From Paenibacillus sp. 1011MAR3C5 (GTDB taxonomy: Bacteria > Bacillota > Bacilli > Paenibacillales > Paenibacillaceae): a stretch of DNA of 64,000 nucleotides. The position numbers were made by a program, and so were the translations under genes. How positions within the stretch are numbered: the stretch's first letter is position 1; each line of letters begins with the position of its first letter. The notes under the pieces were generated by a model. It was given only the letters and a program-made list of their open reading frames with translations, was not told the DNA's origin and did not search any database. Below, piece after piece: positions 17,398-25,938 of the stretch. The DNA lies in the NCBI RefSeq assembly GCF_003591485.1, contig NZ_QZCF01000001.1, positions 372,001-436,000 on the forward strand, written 5' to 3'.

Positions 17398-17874
17398 TTA
17401 GTCAAACAAATCGCCGAATACGTCCAGCACCGTCTTTTTCTTCTTATATGGCCTGCCATATTTGTCATAGCCGTATTGGCCTTGGTTTTTGCCGTAGCCG
17501 GCTTGCGGATAACCCTGGTTGAACGGCTGCTGGCCGGAGCCGTAACCGCCCTGTGGCTGTCCATAGCCTGGAGCGCCTTGCGGCGGTGTGCCATACCCGC
17601 CTTGCGGCGGCTGCCCGTAGCCAGGCCCCGGCTGAGGCGGCTGTTGACTGTAGGAGCCAGGGGGCTGCTGCGCAGGGTTGCCGCTGGCAGGATCCACGTG
17701 CATATGCTGCTCCATCCGCTCATAATCCTGGCGAACCTCACGCACGCCCTGCATCAGCTTCTCCAATTCGCCCCGGTCGAGCCACACGCCTTTGCATTCC
17801 GGGCAAACATCGATCTCAACGTCATCTTTTACGACTTCTCTCATGCGTACATCGTCGCATACTGGACACTTCAT
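17398..17874 (-). CDS. TFIIB-type zinc-ribbon protein with Gly/Tyr/Gln/Pro-rich tail
   Basis: A 158-residue protein of unknown role. Residues 1-42 form a small zinc ribbon: MKCPVC (Cys3, Cys6) and DVCPECKGVWLDRGELEKL (Cys24, Cys27), the pattern of the zf-TFIIB family. A short helical part follows. Residues 65-140 are low complexity, made of repeats like GYGQPPQGG with evenly spaced tyrosines. The end, KKKKTVLDVFGDLFD, is basic and then acidic-hydrophobic. Bacterial members often carry such a tail, but their function is unknown. It lies 32 nt downstream of the 72-residue gene and probably shares its transcript; a terminator follows. Confidence 0.8.
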   Translation of the reverse strand: MKCPVCDDVRMREVVKDDVEIDVCPECKGVWLDRGELEKLMQGVREVRQDYERMEQHMHVDPASGNPAQQPPGSYSQQPPQPGPGYGQPPQGGYGTPPQGAPGYGQPQGGYGSGQQPFNQGYPQAGYGKNQGQYGYDKYGRPYKKKKTVLDVFGDLFD

Positions 17875-17906
17875 ACGATCACTCCTGATTTTTGATCTTC
17901 AAAGCT

Positions 17907-18125
17907 TTATACGGACGGCGGAGACTTACGTTCCTCCGAGATCGGAATATATCGGTAAGACCTGCTCAGCTTTACGACACGGCGGCTTCGTTTGCGTACC
18001 AGGACAGAAGTCTCGTCCCAAGCGACGACAATCCCCAGCACGTCATTGATCTCCATCTCGTCCCGCATGACTCGAACGGTCTCGCCAGATTGCCGATATG
18101 CGTCCAATTCCTCTTCTGACACCAT
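17907..18125 (-). CDS. Small protein of unknown function (72 aa)
   Basis: I do not recognise this family. The likely start is ATG 18125, with a strong AGAAGGAGGA 11-12 nt upstream; an in-frame ATG at 18149 lies on top of that site and is less likely. The product is soluble and charged, with a beta-rich middle (LGIVVAWDETSVLVRKRSRRVVKLS) that could be a small barrel. It precedes the zinc-ribbon gene by 32 nt on the same strand. Confidence 0.6.
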   Translation of the reverse strand: MVSEEELDAYRQSGETVRVMRDEMEINDVLGIVVAWDETSVLVRKRSRRVVKLSRSYRYIPISEERKSPPSV

Positions 18126-18190
18126 AAACGAACTTGTCCTCCTTCTCATGCTGCAATACCAAAACATGCTTACAGCTTTCATTATACTAA

Positions 18191-18230
18191 AAAACCCCAA
18201 TGATCACATAATGCGAATCATCGAGGTTTT
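18191..18230 (-). terminator. Terminator of the 104-aa gene
   Basis: AAAACC-TCG-ATGAT and ATCAT-TGG-GGTTTTTT on the minus strand form an interrupted stem followed by T residues. The plus-strand reading also carries T residues, so it may act in both directions. Confidence 0.65.
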
Positions 18231-18256
18231 CAATATACGGCTTTTGGCCTATGCTC

Positions 18257-18571
18257 TTATCCGACGTGTTCCCGGTTGGTCTCATACCATTCGTCCAGCA
18301 CGCGCGAAGACATCACACGCTTGCCGATGTATTCGGCTTGCTTATCAGTGAAATGCTCCTGCCAACCGACAGACAGCTCCTCACAAAGCTTCACAATTGT
18401 AAGCAGCTCAGACCAGGCAACGTAACGTTTATACCAGAAAAACTGCGGATGCTCAATCATATAAGGATACAGATCATCAAATTCCGTATGCTTGCAGTCC
18501 AATGCTCTCTCAAAATGCGTTTTGGCATCGGTCAGTTTCGACTGTAGAAATTCAGCAGACATATTCCCCAT
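18257..18571 (-). CDS. Hypothetical protein (104 aa)
   Basis: Not recognised. It is a soluble, mostly helical protein rich in aromatic residues (HPQFFWYKRYVAWSELL; VLDEWYETNREHV) with no signal peptide. ATG 18571 is chosen for GGGGAGG eight nt upstream; a GTG one codon earlier is possible. It stands alone between terminators, downstream of xpt. Codon use looks normal for the region, which supports a real gene. Confidence 0.6.
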   Translation of the reverse strand: MGNMSAEFLQSKLTDAKTHFERALDCKHTEFDDLYPYMIEHPQFFWYKRYVAWSELLTIVKLCEELSVGWQEHFTDKQAEYIGKRVMSSRVLDEWYETNREHVG

Positions 18572-18653
18572 CACTTGTGCCTCCCCTCGATCACTTGCCT
18601 TTTATTATAAGCGAAATTATCGCTCAGGAAAAGAGTTATACCGCTGGTACATC

Positions 18654-19223
18654 TTACTCAAATTTGATTTCCCCATTATCGAGGGAAGCGATCTTCACCA
18701 GCGACTCCACCTGAATGCCTTGCTCCCGCAAGGTTCTGGCGCCTGCCTGGAATGACTTCTCCACCACGATGCCCATGCCGACCAGCGTCGCGCCTGAGCG
18801 CTCGATAATTTTGATCAGTCCGCGTGCAGCGTCTCCGTTGGCGATAATATCGTCAATAAACAGCAGTTGGTCGTCGCTCGACAGGAACTGCTTCGATACC
18901 ATAATGTCCGTAACGATACCCTTCGTAAAAGAAGGCACACGCTCCATATAAACGTCGGGATCCGCGATAAGCGTCTTCTTCCTTCTTGCGAAGACGAGCG
19001 GCACGCCCAGCACGTAAGCTGCAGCGAATGCAGCCGGAATCCCCGATGATTCCACTGTAATCACTTTTGTAATGTTGTGCTCCGCGAATCTTTTGGCGAA
19101 TTCCTGTCCCATCTCCATCGTAAGCGCCGGGTCAACCTGATGATTGATAATGGCATCCATTCGAAGCACGTCGCTCGACAAGACCGACGACTCTTCCAAT
19201 ATGCGTTGCTTTAATTTTTCCAT
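18654..19223 (-). CDS. xpt: Xanthine phosphoribosyltransferase
   Basis: Purine salvage enzyme that joins xanthine and PRPP to give XMP, in the cytoplasm. The 189 residues match the family. The PRPP loop LLFIDDIIANGDAARGL (about 124-140) is typical, and the N-terminus MEKLKQRILEESSVLSSDVLRMDAIINHQVDP is characteristic of Xpt. ATG 19223 follows GGCGGAGG. It is monocistronic here: the pbuX permease that often follows xpt in Bacillus is missing. I did not find the conserved purine riboswitch core in its leader, only a 23-nt hairpin. Confidence 0.93.
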   Translation of the reverse strand: MEKLKQRILEESSVLSSDVLRMDAIINHQVDPALTMEMGQEFAKRFAEHNITKVITVESSGIPAAFAAAYVLGVPLVFARRKKTLIADPDVYMERVPSFTKGIVTDIMVSKQFLSSDDQLLFIDDIIANGDAARGLIKIIERSGATLVGMGIVVEKSFQAGARTLREQGIQVESLVKIASLDNGEIKFE

Positions 19224-19283
19224 TCGTAATGACCTCCGCCAAAAATTCCTTTTCGATAACGTACCATAAGCAAGGCAAAATGC

Positions 19284-19306
19284 GCAACCTGACATATCAG
19301 GATTGC
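19284..19306 (-). promoter_or_regulatory. Leader hairpin upstream of xpt
   Basis: GCAA-T-CCTGA-TATG-TCAGG-T-TGC forms a stem with one T-T mismatch, about 60 nt before the xpt start. No run of T follows at once, so a terminator role is doubtful. The purine riboswitch consensus was not seen. Confidence 0.3.
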
Positions 19307-19432
19307 CGGCTTGACGATTTTGATGCCTGCAATTTCCTTGAAAGATGAAAACCATTTAATAGAGAAAAAAAGCAACTTTCACACTGTGACTAACGTTTAT
19401 ATACATAAGAAACAAGATTCGGAGGAGCGCAT

Positions 19433-20098
19433 ATGAACCTATTTCGGAACGCTCATCACTACCATAGATTACTGCTCGTGCCAGCCCTTGCGCTGACCGT
19501 CAGCCTGGCAGCCTGCCAAAGCCCCGACAAGCTGATTGAAAACAAACCCCAGCAGAACAGCGGCAACGTCATCGACAGTCCCCAGAAGTCCTATGACCAG
19601 AAGAACGGAGCCACAGCTCCGCCTACTTCGCATCAACCAGACCCCAAAGCTTCGACGGAAACCTCATCGCTGAACAAGACTGGACCCGGAAACTCCGGCC
19701 AGCCCGATCAATGGAATCTGGAGAGCCCCCGGCTGAAAGGCGTCGCTATAGGCGATAGCAACGAAGTGATTCACGGCTACTTCGGTCAAGCGGAGGATAG
19801 CTACCATCTTGAAGAAGAAGCCGAGTCCATACGCGTACTAGAGTACGACGGCTTCTCCATTGGCCTTGACCAAGGCGGCTTCGTACACTTCGTCGAAGTA
19901 TTTGGCTCTGATACCCTTGCTGGCCTTAGCGGACTGCGAATCGGCGATGAACCGGAGAAGGCGCTGAAGGAGCTGGGCAAGCCCGACTCTCGGTCAGACT
20001 ATCTCTTTATCTATGATGCGGCGGGCGCCACGCTCAAGCTGGATGTCAACCCCGATCGGGATGAGATTGTCTCTATGAAGCTGCTCGCACAGGGCTAA
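19433..20098 (+). CDS. Putative lipoprotein
   Basis: A 221-residue exported protein. The N-terminal signal peptide ends in the lipobox SLAAC (Cys about 28). Residues 30-95 form a Ser/Pro/Asn/Gln-rich linker, and the remaining domain (LKGVAIGDSNEVIHGYFGQAEDSY... RIGDEPEKALKELGKPDSRSDY) repeats a G-D-x-x-x-x-V/A-x-x-x-L/F-G-x-P/A pattern, as in small beta-alpha lipoproteins of Bacillales. The role is unknown. GGAGGAG precedes ATG 19433. It is divergent from xpt. Confidence 0.75.
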   Translation: MNLFRNAHHYHRLLLVPALALTVSLAACQSPDKLIENKPQQNSGNVIDSPQKSYDQKNGATAPPTSHQPDPKASTETSSLNKTGPGNSGQPDQWNLESPRLKGVAIGDSNEVIHGYFGQAEDSYHLEEEAESIRVLEYDGFSIGLDQGGFVHFVEVFGSDTLAGLSGLRIGDEPEKALKELGKPDSRSDYLFIYDAAGATLKLDVNPDRDEIVSMKLLAQG

Positions 20099-20211
20099 GC
20101 CCTGCAGCATCGCAAGTTGTACAAGCGATTTTCCAATAATTATGTCATGCCTGTCCCTCCTTGGACATACCTTCTTAATAGAGAAGGCAGTCTGATCGGA
20201 GGAAGGGTACA

Positions 20212-21258
20212 ATGCAGAAGCGGACAGGCCAAGTATTGCAGATAGCTTCAACTTATATGGGAACCATTGTTGGTGCAGGTTTTGCCACCGGACAAGAAAT
20301 ATTGCAGTTTTTTACGAGATTCGGCTACTGGGGATCGATAACAATCGTTTTGTCTACAGCTCTGTTTATTTGGCTAGGCACCAAGATGATGCTAATATCT
20401 AGTGAGATTCGCGCAAAATCGTACGAGGATTTGAACAAAGCGCTGTTCGGTGATCGTTATGGGCGCTTGATCAGCCTCTTCATGCTGGTTATCCTGCTTG
20501 GCGTCACCGCTGTTATGCTGGCAGGCGCAGGAACAATCTTTTACGAACACTGGAATATCTCCTACCAAGCCGGTCTCTTGATCACCATTGTGGCCAGCTT
20601 CTTTCTACTGCGCAAAGGCATGAAGGCTATCCTAACTGTCAACGCAGTCGTTGTGCCCGTCATGCTTCTATTCACGGTGCTGGTCATGATTGATACCTTC
20701 CGGACGCCAGGCTCGGACAAGTTCATGACGCTGGTCACCGATTATTCGCCTTGGGCCGCGTGGGCCTCCCCTTTCCTGTATACCGCCTTCAATCTCTCGC
20801 TTGCACAAGCTGTACTCGTTCCGCTGGGCGCGGAAATTCGCGACAGAAAAACGATCGTTATCGGTTCTTGGGTCGGAGGGATCGGCATTGGCTTCATGCT
20901 GCTGGCCGGCCATATTGCGCTATCCGTGCATATGCCGGGCATTCAGCAGTTCGCTATCCCCATGGGCGGTATCGCCAGACAGCTAGGCTATTATGTGCAA
21001 TTCATTTATATTTTCCTAATCTTCGCAGAAATTTTCACAACCTTAATCGCCGATATATATGGCTTGACGCTGCAGCTGCAGGAACGGATGAAATGGTCGC
21101 GAGAGATGCTGACGATTGGCGTGCTAGTAATTTGTTATTTGGCCAGCCAGATCGGCTTCGGCCCTCTGCTCTCTACGCTGTATCCGCTATTCGGTCTTAT
21201 CAGCCTGGGCTGGCTGGTGCTCATGATACGCAAAAAAGTCGCCTACCGACGAACGTAG
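20212..21258 (+). CDS. ykvI: YkvI-family membrane protein
   Basis: Integral membrane protein of 348 residues with about ten hydrophobic segments. The start is marked by QIASTYMGTIVGAGFATGQEILQFFTRFG, the glycine-rich broken helix that links this family to amino acid/sodium symporters of the APC fold. Transport of a small solute is likely, but no substrate is known to me. GGAGGAAGGG lies before ATG 20212. It follows the lipoprotein gene by 113 nt on the same strand. The last codons lie inside a terminator stem. Confidence 0.8.
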   Translation: MQKRTGQVLQIASTYMGTIVGAGFATGQEILQFFTRFGYWGSITIVLSTALFIWLGTKMMLISSEIRAKSYEDLNKALFGDRYGRLISLFMLVILLGVTAVMLAGAGTIFYEHWNISYQAGLLITIVASFFLLRKGMKAILTVNAVVVPVMLLFTVLVMIDTFRTPGSDKFMTLVTDYSPWAAWASPFLYTAFNLSLAQAVLVPLGAEIRDRKTIVIGSWVGGIGIGFMLLAGHIALSVHMPGIQQFAIPMGGIARQLGYYVQFIYIFLIFAEIFTTLIADIYGLTLQLQERMKWSREMLTIGVLVICYLASQIGFGPLLSTLYPLFGLISLGWLVLMIRKKVAYRRT

Positions 21259-21263
21259 GCGAC
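21238..21263. terminator. Terminator overlapping the ykvI stop codon
   Basis: GTCGCCTAC pairs perfectly with GTAGGCGAC. The stem includes the ykvI stop; A residues precede it and CTTTC follows. It can also end the converging yhaN gene. Confidence 0.65.
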
Positions 21264-21274
21264 CTTTCATTCAG

Positions 21275-24200
21275 CTAACTTTTTACTGCGGCCGTATCCA
21301 GATCCACGAGCTTGGCTTCCGGACAAGCGGCCAGCAGGGCGTCACGCGTATGCTCCTGGCATGTAAAGAATAGAATCTGCCGTTCCCCGGACAGCTCCGC
21401 CACTAAGTCTGCAGCAGCCTTTAGCCGGTTGCCGTCGAAATTGACAAAAAGATCGTCCAGCATAAGAGGCAGCTTGGTACTTTGCGAGGACTCCTTGGCA
21501 AGCGCAAGCCGCATGGACAGGTAAAGCTGTTCAGCCGTCCCGCGACTTAGGAAACTGCTGTCCAGTACAGTGTTGTCTCTGTCTTCAACCCGGATGCCTG
21601 AACGGCTTGGATCGGCGCTGACTCTCAAATAACGGCCCTCCGTCAGCTTGTTTATATAATAAGAAGCGTTGCGCAATACGATCGGCTGTCTCTCCTGCTC
21701 GTAGATGCGCTTTGTCCGCTCGATCAGCGATTTGCTAACCGACAAGACCGCATAACGCTCCATATCAGTGTCAAGCCCTGCCAGAATCATCTCGCGTTCG
21801 GCAAGCAAGCGCTGGCGCTCTCCTTCCTGCAAAAGCTGCTCCATTGCGGCACCTAAGGCGCCCTTTCGTTCCAGCAGCTCCCGGTGATCGTTGATCAACC
21901 CAGCTTCTTCCTGCCGCAGCTCCTCCAGAGTACCTGACAGCATCGCTTCATCGGCATGAATCAGAAGCTGTTCCACCTCTTCCCATTCCTCGTCTGCAAG
22001 ACCTGCTGTAAGCTCTAGTTGAAGTCTTTGCCTCTCTTCTTCAAGCTCCGTCCATAGGCGAAGATGCTCGAGAGCGGCTGCATATTCCGCTTCCAGCGCA
22101 AGCCCTGCTTCTCCGATCGCAGCACTCATCTTCTGTCCGAGCGCATCGAGCTTGCTCACTTCATCAGCCAGCTCCAGATTCACTTCCTGCATTCGCGCTT
22201 CTAAGACAATAGCTTCCCTTCGAATATCGGCGTGCCTCCTGCACTCGGCCAGCAGCGCTTGCAAGCCAACTGCAGCATCTTGCTGAAGCAGCCGCTCGGC
22301 AGATTCGACGCCTTCGCATAGCTGCGCCGCTTTCCGTTCATGCCGGGACAGCTCCATGCACGCCGCTTCCCGGCGTATCGTCATTCGATCGTATCGCTTC
22401 AGCTGCTCAAGCGCCGACTCAGCGAGCTCGAAAACTTCCAGCGCCGCCGACGGCGACATGGTGCCGGGCAGCGACCGTGCGGACAGCCACTCTCGCCATT
22501 GCCGGGAGAAGTCTTCCGAGCGCCGCATTAATTCGTCCGCCGCCGCTTCCCGCTCACTGGCCGATTCCCGATATCGCGCCAGACGGCTCTCCGCCTCGTC
22601 ATGCTTCATACGCCATATCTCGTATTCGCCCAGCGCTTCGATACGCTCTTGCACCTCTTGCCGGATCATTCCGCGAAACATGCTGCCGGACTTACTTGAT
22701 ATGCTTTGGCGATATTTCTCCAGAAATTCCTCTGTCCGGCTTTCCGCATCCTTCATCATGCCGGCAAGCGCCTCCCGCACCCGCTGCTCGCCTTGTCCGA
22801 CCGTGCGGCGACGGCTTCTGCCGCCAACTGACCGAGGTTTTGAATCCGCAGCCGGGTCTCTCAATCTCAGACTGATCCATAAGCCGATGAAGACCCCGCC
22901 TGCTCCGACAGCGGCTGCCGCGCCAAGCATCCTCGCTTCGCCCAGCCAATTGAGCGCAGAGGCGCCGCCAAGCACTACAGCTGCTCCTGCCGCAATGATC
23001 GCCCCTGCCATCCTATTGCTCCAAGAGGTCCTGCGAGCAATAGACGAACGGTGCATTGCTTCAGAATCTGGCCCAAGCTCAAGCTCCCATTCTCTTAACG
23101 CATCGTCCAGCTCATTCCAAGCTGCCATCAAGCCGCTCTTTGAAGCCGGGTACAGCGAGAAACGCCCTCTCTCACTGACGTGAAGAACCTCATTCGCCCG
23201 TTGCATCCGGCTCCTTGCTTCGTCGAGCTGAACAACCATTTCTTTCTCCTGCAGGCGAAGCGCATCAAGCTCGGATGCCAGTCGTTCTTCATGACGAAGC
23301 AGCGAGTGCGCCCGCTCCTGCATTGTGCGCGCGTAATCGCGGTCCGCAATCGTTACATTCAATTCACGCAGCTGGCGCTCGGTCCACTCCGGCGAAATGC
23401 TCGTGACCAAGCCGCCGATTGCCTCATCCAGCAATCCCAGCTCATTCTCCCACTCCGACACTTGTTCCCTCAGCGCATGCATTCGCTCCGCGGACTGCAA
23501 CGCGGCTTCTGTATCCACCGTTCTGGCAATCAAGCTGTCGTTATAATGCATCTCAGCCAGCTGTCGACCCAGTCTTCCGGCTTCCTGCTTCAGAACATCC
23601 CTTTTCCCTTCAGACGCCTGACGCTTGTTCAGCCAGTCTTGCCAGGCCTGCTCGGCTCCAAAAGGCAGCGATTCCGTATAACGGTACTTCTCCGCCTCAG
23701 CTGCCGCCTGACACATGCGCAGCCAAGCCGACCTGGATGCCAGCGCCTTCTGCGTATATCTGAGCTTCAGCTGTACCTTTGGCAGCCGATCAGCAATAGC
23801 CTCCAGTGACTTTACAGCATATTCTTCATGCTGCTTGCACTGATTGTAACCTTCTATGCTGTCTTCAAGACGTCTCCATTCCGCCTCAAGCTGCTCCAGC
23901 TTCCGGAGATTGGCATTCATACGCTGGTTGGTTCCTCTGGGCTTGAACAGCTGCTCCAGCTCCTGGTTGATTTCTTTCTCGGCAGCCGCCACCGCTCCCC
24001 CGCTCTCCCATCCCGCCTGATAGAGATGACGGCCAAGTTCCGCGCCCGACAAGATGCCTACTTCCTGCAGCTCCGTCAGCGTGACCGCATACAAACCCCG
24101 GAACAGCCGCTCCTGGATGCCGCCCAAATATTGAGCCTCCCATTCCCGCTGTTCTAACATCCGTTCCTCAAGGCTTGCGGACTCATAGGCAGTTCCCCAG

Positions 24201-24508
24201 GAATCAGATGCTTCACGCAATCTCGGCTTGCCACCCGCTTCATCTGCGTGCCGGAGCACATAATAGGATTTCCCGAAGGCATCGCGGAACAATAGTCGCC
24301 CTCCATGCCGTCCTCCATAAAGCGGTTCGGACCGTAGAGAGGGATTGGAGCGCCGGGCAAAGCCGTACAGCATCGTTCTCAAAAAACCGAACAACGTGCT
24401 TTTGCCCGCTTCGTTCGGTCCATATACAACGATAACCGGCGCATCCAAATCCAGGCGCCGGTTATGAAACCTTCCGTATCCTTCTATGAAAGCTTCTTGC
24501 AGCTTCAT
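21275..24508 (-). CDS. yhaN: SbcC/Rad50-like SMC-family ATPase YhaN
   Basis: A 1077-residue partner of the YhaO nuclease, thought to process DNA ends or hairpins. The N-terminal ATPase half has Walker A GPNEAGKST (30-38). A long coiled coil (about 170-430 and 570-900) is interrupted by two hydrophobic stretches near 500-545 (AGAIIAAGAAVVLGG; LGAAAAVGAGGVFIGLWISL), a known oddity of YhaN that suggests membrane contact. The C-terminal half carries the ABC signature LSRGTAEQLYLSMRLALAK and Walker B LPLMLDDLFVNFD. AGGAGG precedes ATG 24508, and yhaO ends 45 nt upstream. In Bacillus subtilis this pair is also called SbcE/SbcF. Confidence 0.9.
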   Translation of the reverse strand: MKLQEAFIEGYGRFHNRRLDLDAPVIVVYGPNEAGKSTLFGFLRTMLYGFARRSNPSLRSEPLYGGRHGGRLLFRDAFGKSYYVLRHADEAGGKPRLREASDSWGTAYESASLEERMLEQREWEAQYLGGIQERLFRGLYAVTLTELQEVGILSGAELGRHLYQAGWESGGAVAAAEKEINQELEQLFKPRGTNQRMNANLRKLEQLEAEWRRLEDSIEGYNQCKQHEEYAVKSLEAIADRLPKVQLKLRYTQKALASRSAWLRMCQAAAEAEKYRYTESLPFGAEQAWQDWLNKRQASEGKRDVLKQEAGRLGRQLAEMHYNDSLIARTVDTEAALQSAERMHALREQVSEWENELGLLDEAIGGLVTSISPEWTERQLRELNVTIADRDYARTMQERAHSLLRHEERLASELDALRLQEKEMVVQLDEARSRMQRANEVLHVSERGRFSLYPASKSGLMAAWNELDDALREWELELGPDSEAMHRSSIARRTSWSNRMAGAIIAAGAAVVLGGASALNWLGEARMLGAAAAVGAGGVFIGLWISLRLRDPAADSKPRSVGGRSRRRTVGQGEQRVREALAGMMKDAESRTEEFLEKYRQSISSKSGSMFRGMIRQEVQERIEALGEYEIWRMKHDEAESRLARYRESASEREAAADELMRRSEDFSRQWREWLSARSLPGTMSPSAALEVFELAESALEQLKRYDRMTIRREAACMELSRHERKAAQLCEGVESAERLLQQDAAVGLQALLAECRRHADIRREAIVLEARMQEVNLELADEVSKLDALGQKMSAAIGEAGLALEAEYAAALEHLRLWTELEEERQRLQLELTAGLADEEWEEVEQLLIHADEAMLSGTLEELRQEEAGLINDHRELLERKGALGAAMEQLLQEGERQRLLAEREMILAGLDTDMERYAVLSVSKSLIERTKRIYEQERQPIVLRNASYYINKLTEGRYLRVSADPSRSGIRVEDRDNTVLDSSFLSRGTAEQLYLSMRLALAKESSQSTKLPLMLDDLFVNFDGNRLKAAADLVAELSGERQILFFTCQEHTRDALLAACPEAKLVDLDTAAVKS

Positions 24509-24553
24509 TCCGCTACCTCCTGCCTGCCCGGATCGGTGAAATCGCGCTCGCTC

Positions 24554-25855
24554 TTATGAACGGCGGTTATCGTCACCATCTCCGGCCATCAGTCCTAAAG
24601 TCAGTTCCTTCGCCTGCTGAAGCCATTCCTTCTGCAGCGCATCCCACTTCTCCCGGCCGATCCGATTCAGCTTGGGATGATCGGCCATCTCCGCAACCGC
24701 CAGCCCAGCCAGCTCCCGCCATTGCTCCTCGTTCTGCTGGAGTCTTGTGCTCAACCGGAACAGCTCCCCGGCAAAGCTGTCTTCTTCCTGCAAGACCTGC
24801 CAATCGATAGGAGTATTCGTGGACGACGACAACCCGTAGACATAAATCCAGCGCCCGCCAGACTCATTCGGCCAGCTCGCTTGCAGCTGATCAAGCCATG
24901 CCGCAAGCGATGCCGGCTGGCTAACCGTCCGGTGAAGCACCCCGCTGCCCGTCAGCCGCAGCCGAAGCATCAGGGAACAGCCTTCTCCGCCATCTTGCCT
25001 CTCTTCGCATTGCGCTACTCGCCGCTCCAACACTCGCAGCAGCTCTTGCTCCGTCGTAATCCCTTCGATCGATACCTCTTCCTCTAGCCACCGCACCTGG
25101 TCCAGCGGGATAAAACGCATATCTACTTTCCTTGCTTCCGACACATCGACCACGTAACAGCCTTTGGCCCCGGTTTCCTTCGGGTTTCGGCCCTGAAGGT
25201 TCCCGGCATAAGCGATATGTGGATATTCATGCAGAAGCTCACGCTTATGGATATGTCCGAGAGCCCAATAATCAAAGCCGCTGCCAATCAGCTGCTCAAG
25301 TGTACAAGGCGCATAGGGGTCATGTGAGGCGATGCTTCCCACATTGCCGTGCAGCAGCGCAATATGATAAGGCGCTTCCGGCGCTGTCCGATAGGTAGCA
25401 GCCAGATTGCGCGTCTCGGCACGCTCCCCATAAGACATGCCGTACACGTATGCAGCAAGCTCGCCTGTCCTCCGGTAAGCTGGCAGGCCAGACGGCCGCG
25501 CCGCGCCAAATATATGTACATTCGGCGGAAGCTCCATCTGAGCCCGCTTGCCGCCCAGATGATCATGATTGCCGTGAATGGCATAGACCGCTATCCCCTC
25601 CGCTGCAAGGCGCCTCCATTCGTGGAGCAAAGCCAGCTGCGCGCGCAGCGAGCGATCGGCCTCATCGAAAAGATCGCCGGCAATGACGATAAAATCAACT
25701 TCCTCCGCAATCGCAAGATCCGTCAGCTTCTTCAGGGCGGCGAAGGTCGATTCCGCAAGCCCTTTCCGGACGGCTTCCGGCGCCTTCGACAACCCCTTGA
25801 ACGGACTGTCCAGATGCAAATCGGCTGCGTGGATGAACCGAAATGACACACTCAT
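24554..25855 (-). CDS. yhaO: Mre11/SbcD-like metallophosphoesterase YhaO
   Basis: Predicted DNA nuclease of 433 residues. The calcineurin-like fold spans about 1-250 with all metal motifs: FIHAADLHLDSPF (Asp, His), GDLFDEADRS, GNHDHLGG, the late LLHGNVG and LGHIHKRELL. The C-terminal part probably docks on the YhaN coiled coil. The normal third gene of the Bacillus operon, yhaM, is not present here. It lies 83 nt downstream of the GT4 gene, and an AT-rich stretch before its start may hold a promoter. Confidence 0.9.
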   Translation of the reverse strand: MSVSFRFIHAADLHLDSPFKGLSKAPEAVRKGLAESTFAALKKLTDLAIAEEVDFIVIAGDLFDEADRSLRAQLALLHEWRRLAAEGIAVYAIHGNHDHLGGKRAQMELPPNVHIFGAARPSGLPAYRRTGELAAYVYGMSYGERAETRNLAATYRTAPEAPYHIALLHGNVGSIASHDPYAPCTLEQLIGSGFDYWALGHIHKRELLHEYPHIAYAGNLQGRNPKETGAKGCYVVDVSEARKVDMRFIPLDQVRWLEEEVSIEGITTEQELLRVLERRVAQCEERQDGGEGCSLMLRLRLTGSGVLHRTVSQPASLAAWLDQLQASWPNESGGRWIYVYGLSSSTNTPIDWQVLQEEDSFAGELFRLSTRLQQNEEQWRELAGLAVAEMADHPKLNRIGREKWDALQKEWLQQAKELTLGLMAGDGDDNRRS

Positions 25856-25938
25856 ACCGTCACCAGCCTTTTATGATGCAAATATAATGATATTCGTTTT
25901 GCCTAATCAGAAGCCGCCCCGGCTGCAAATACCGGCAG

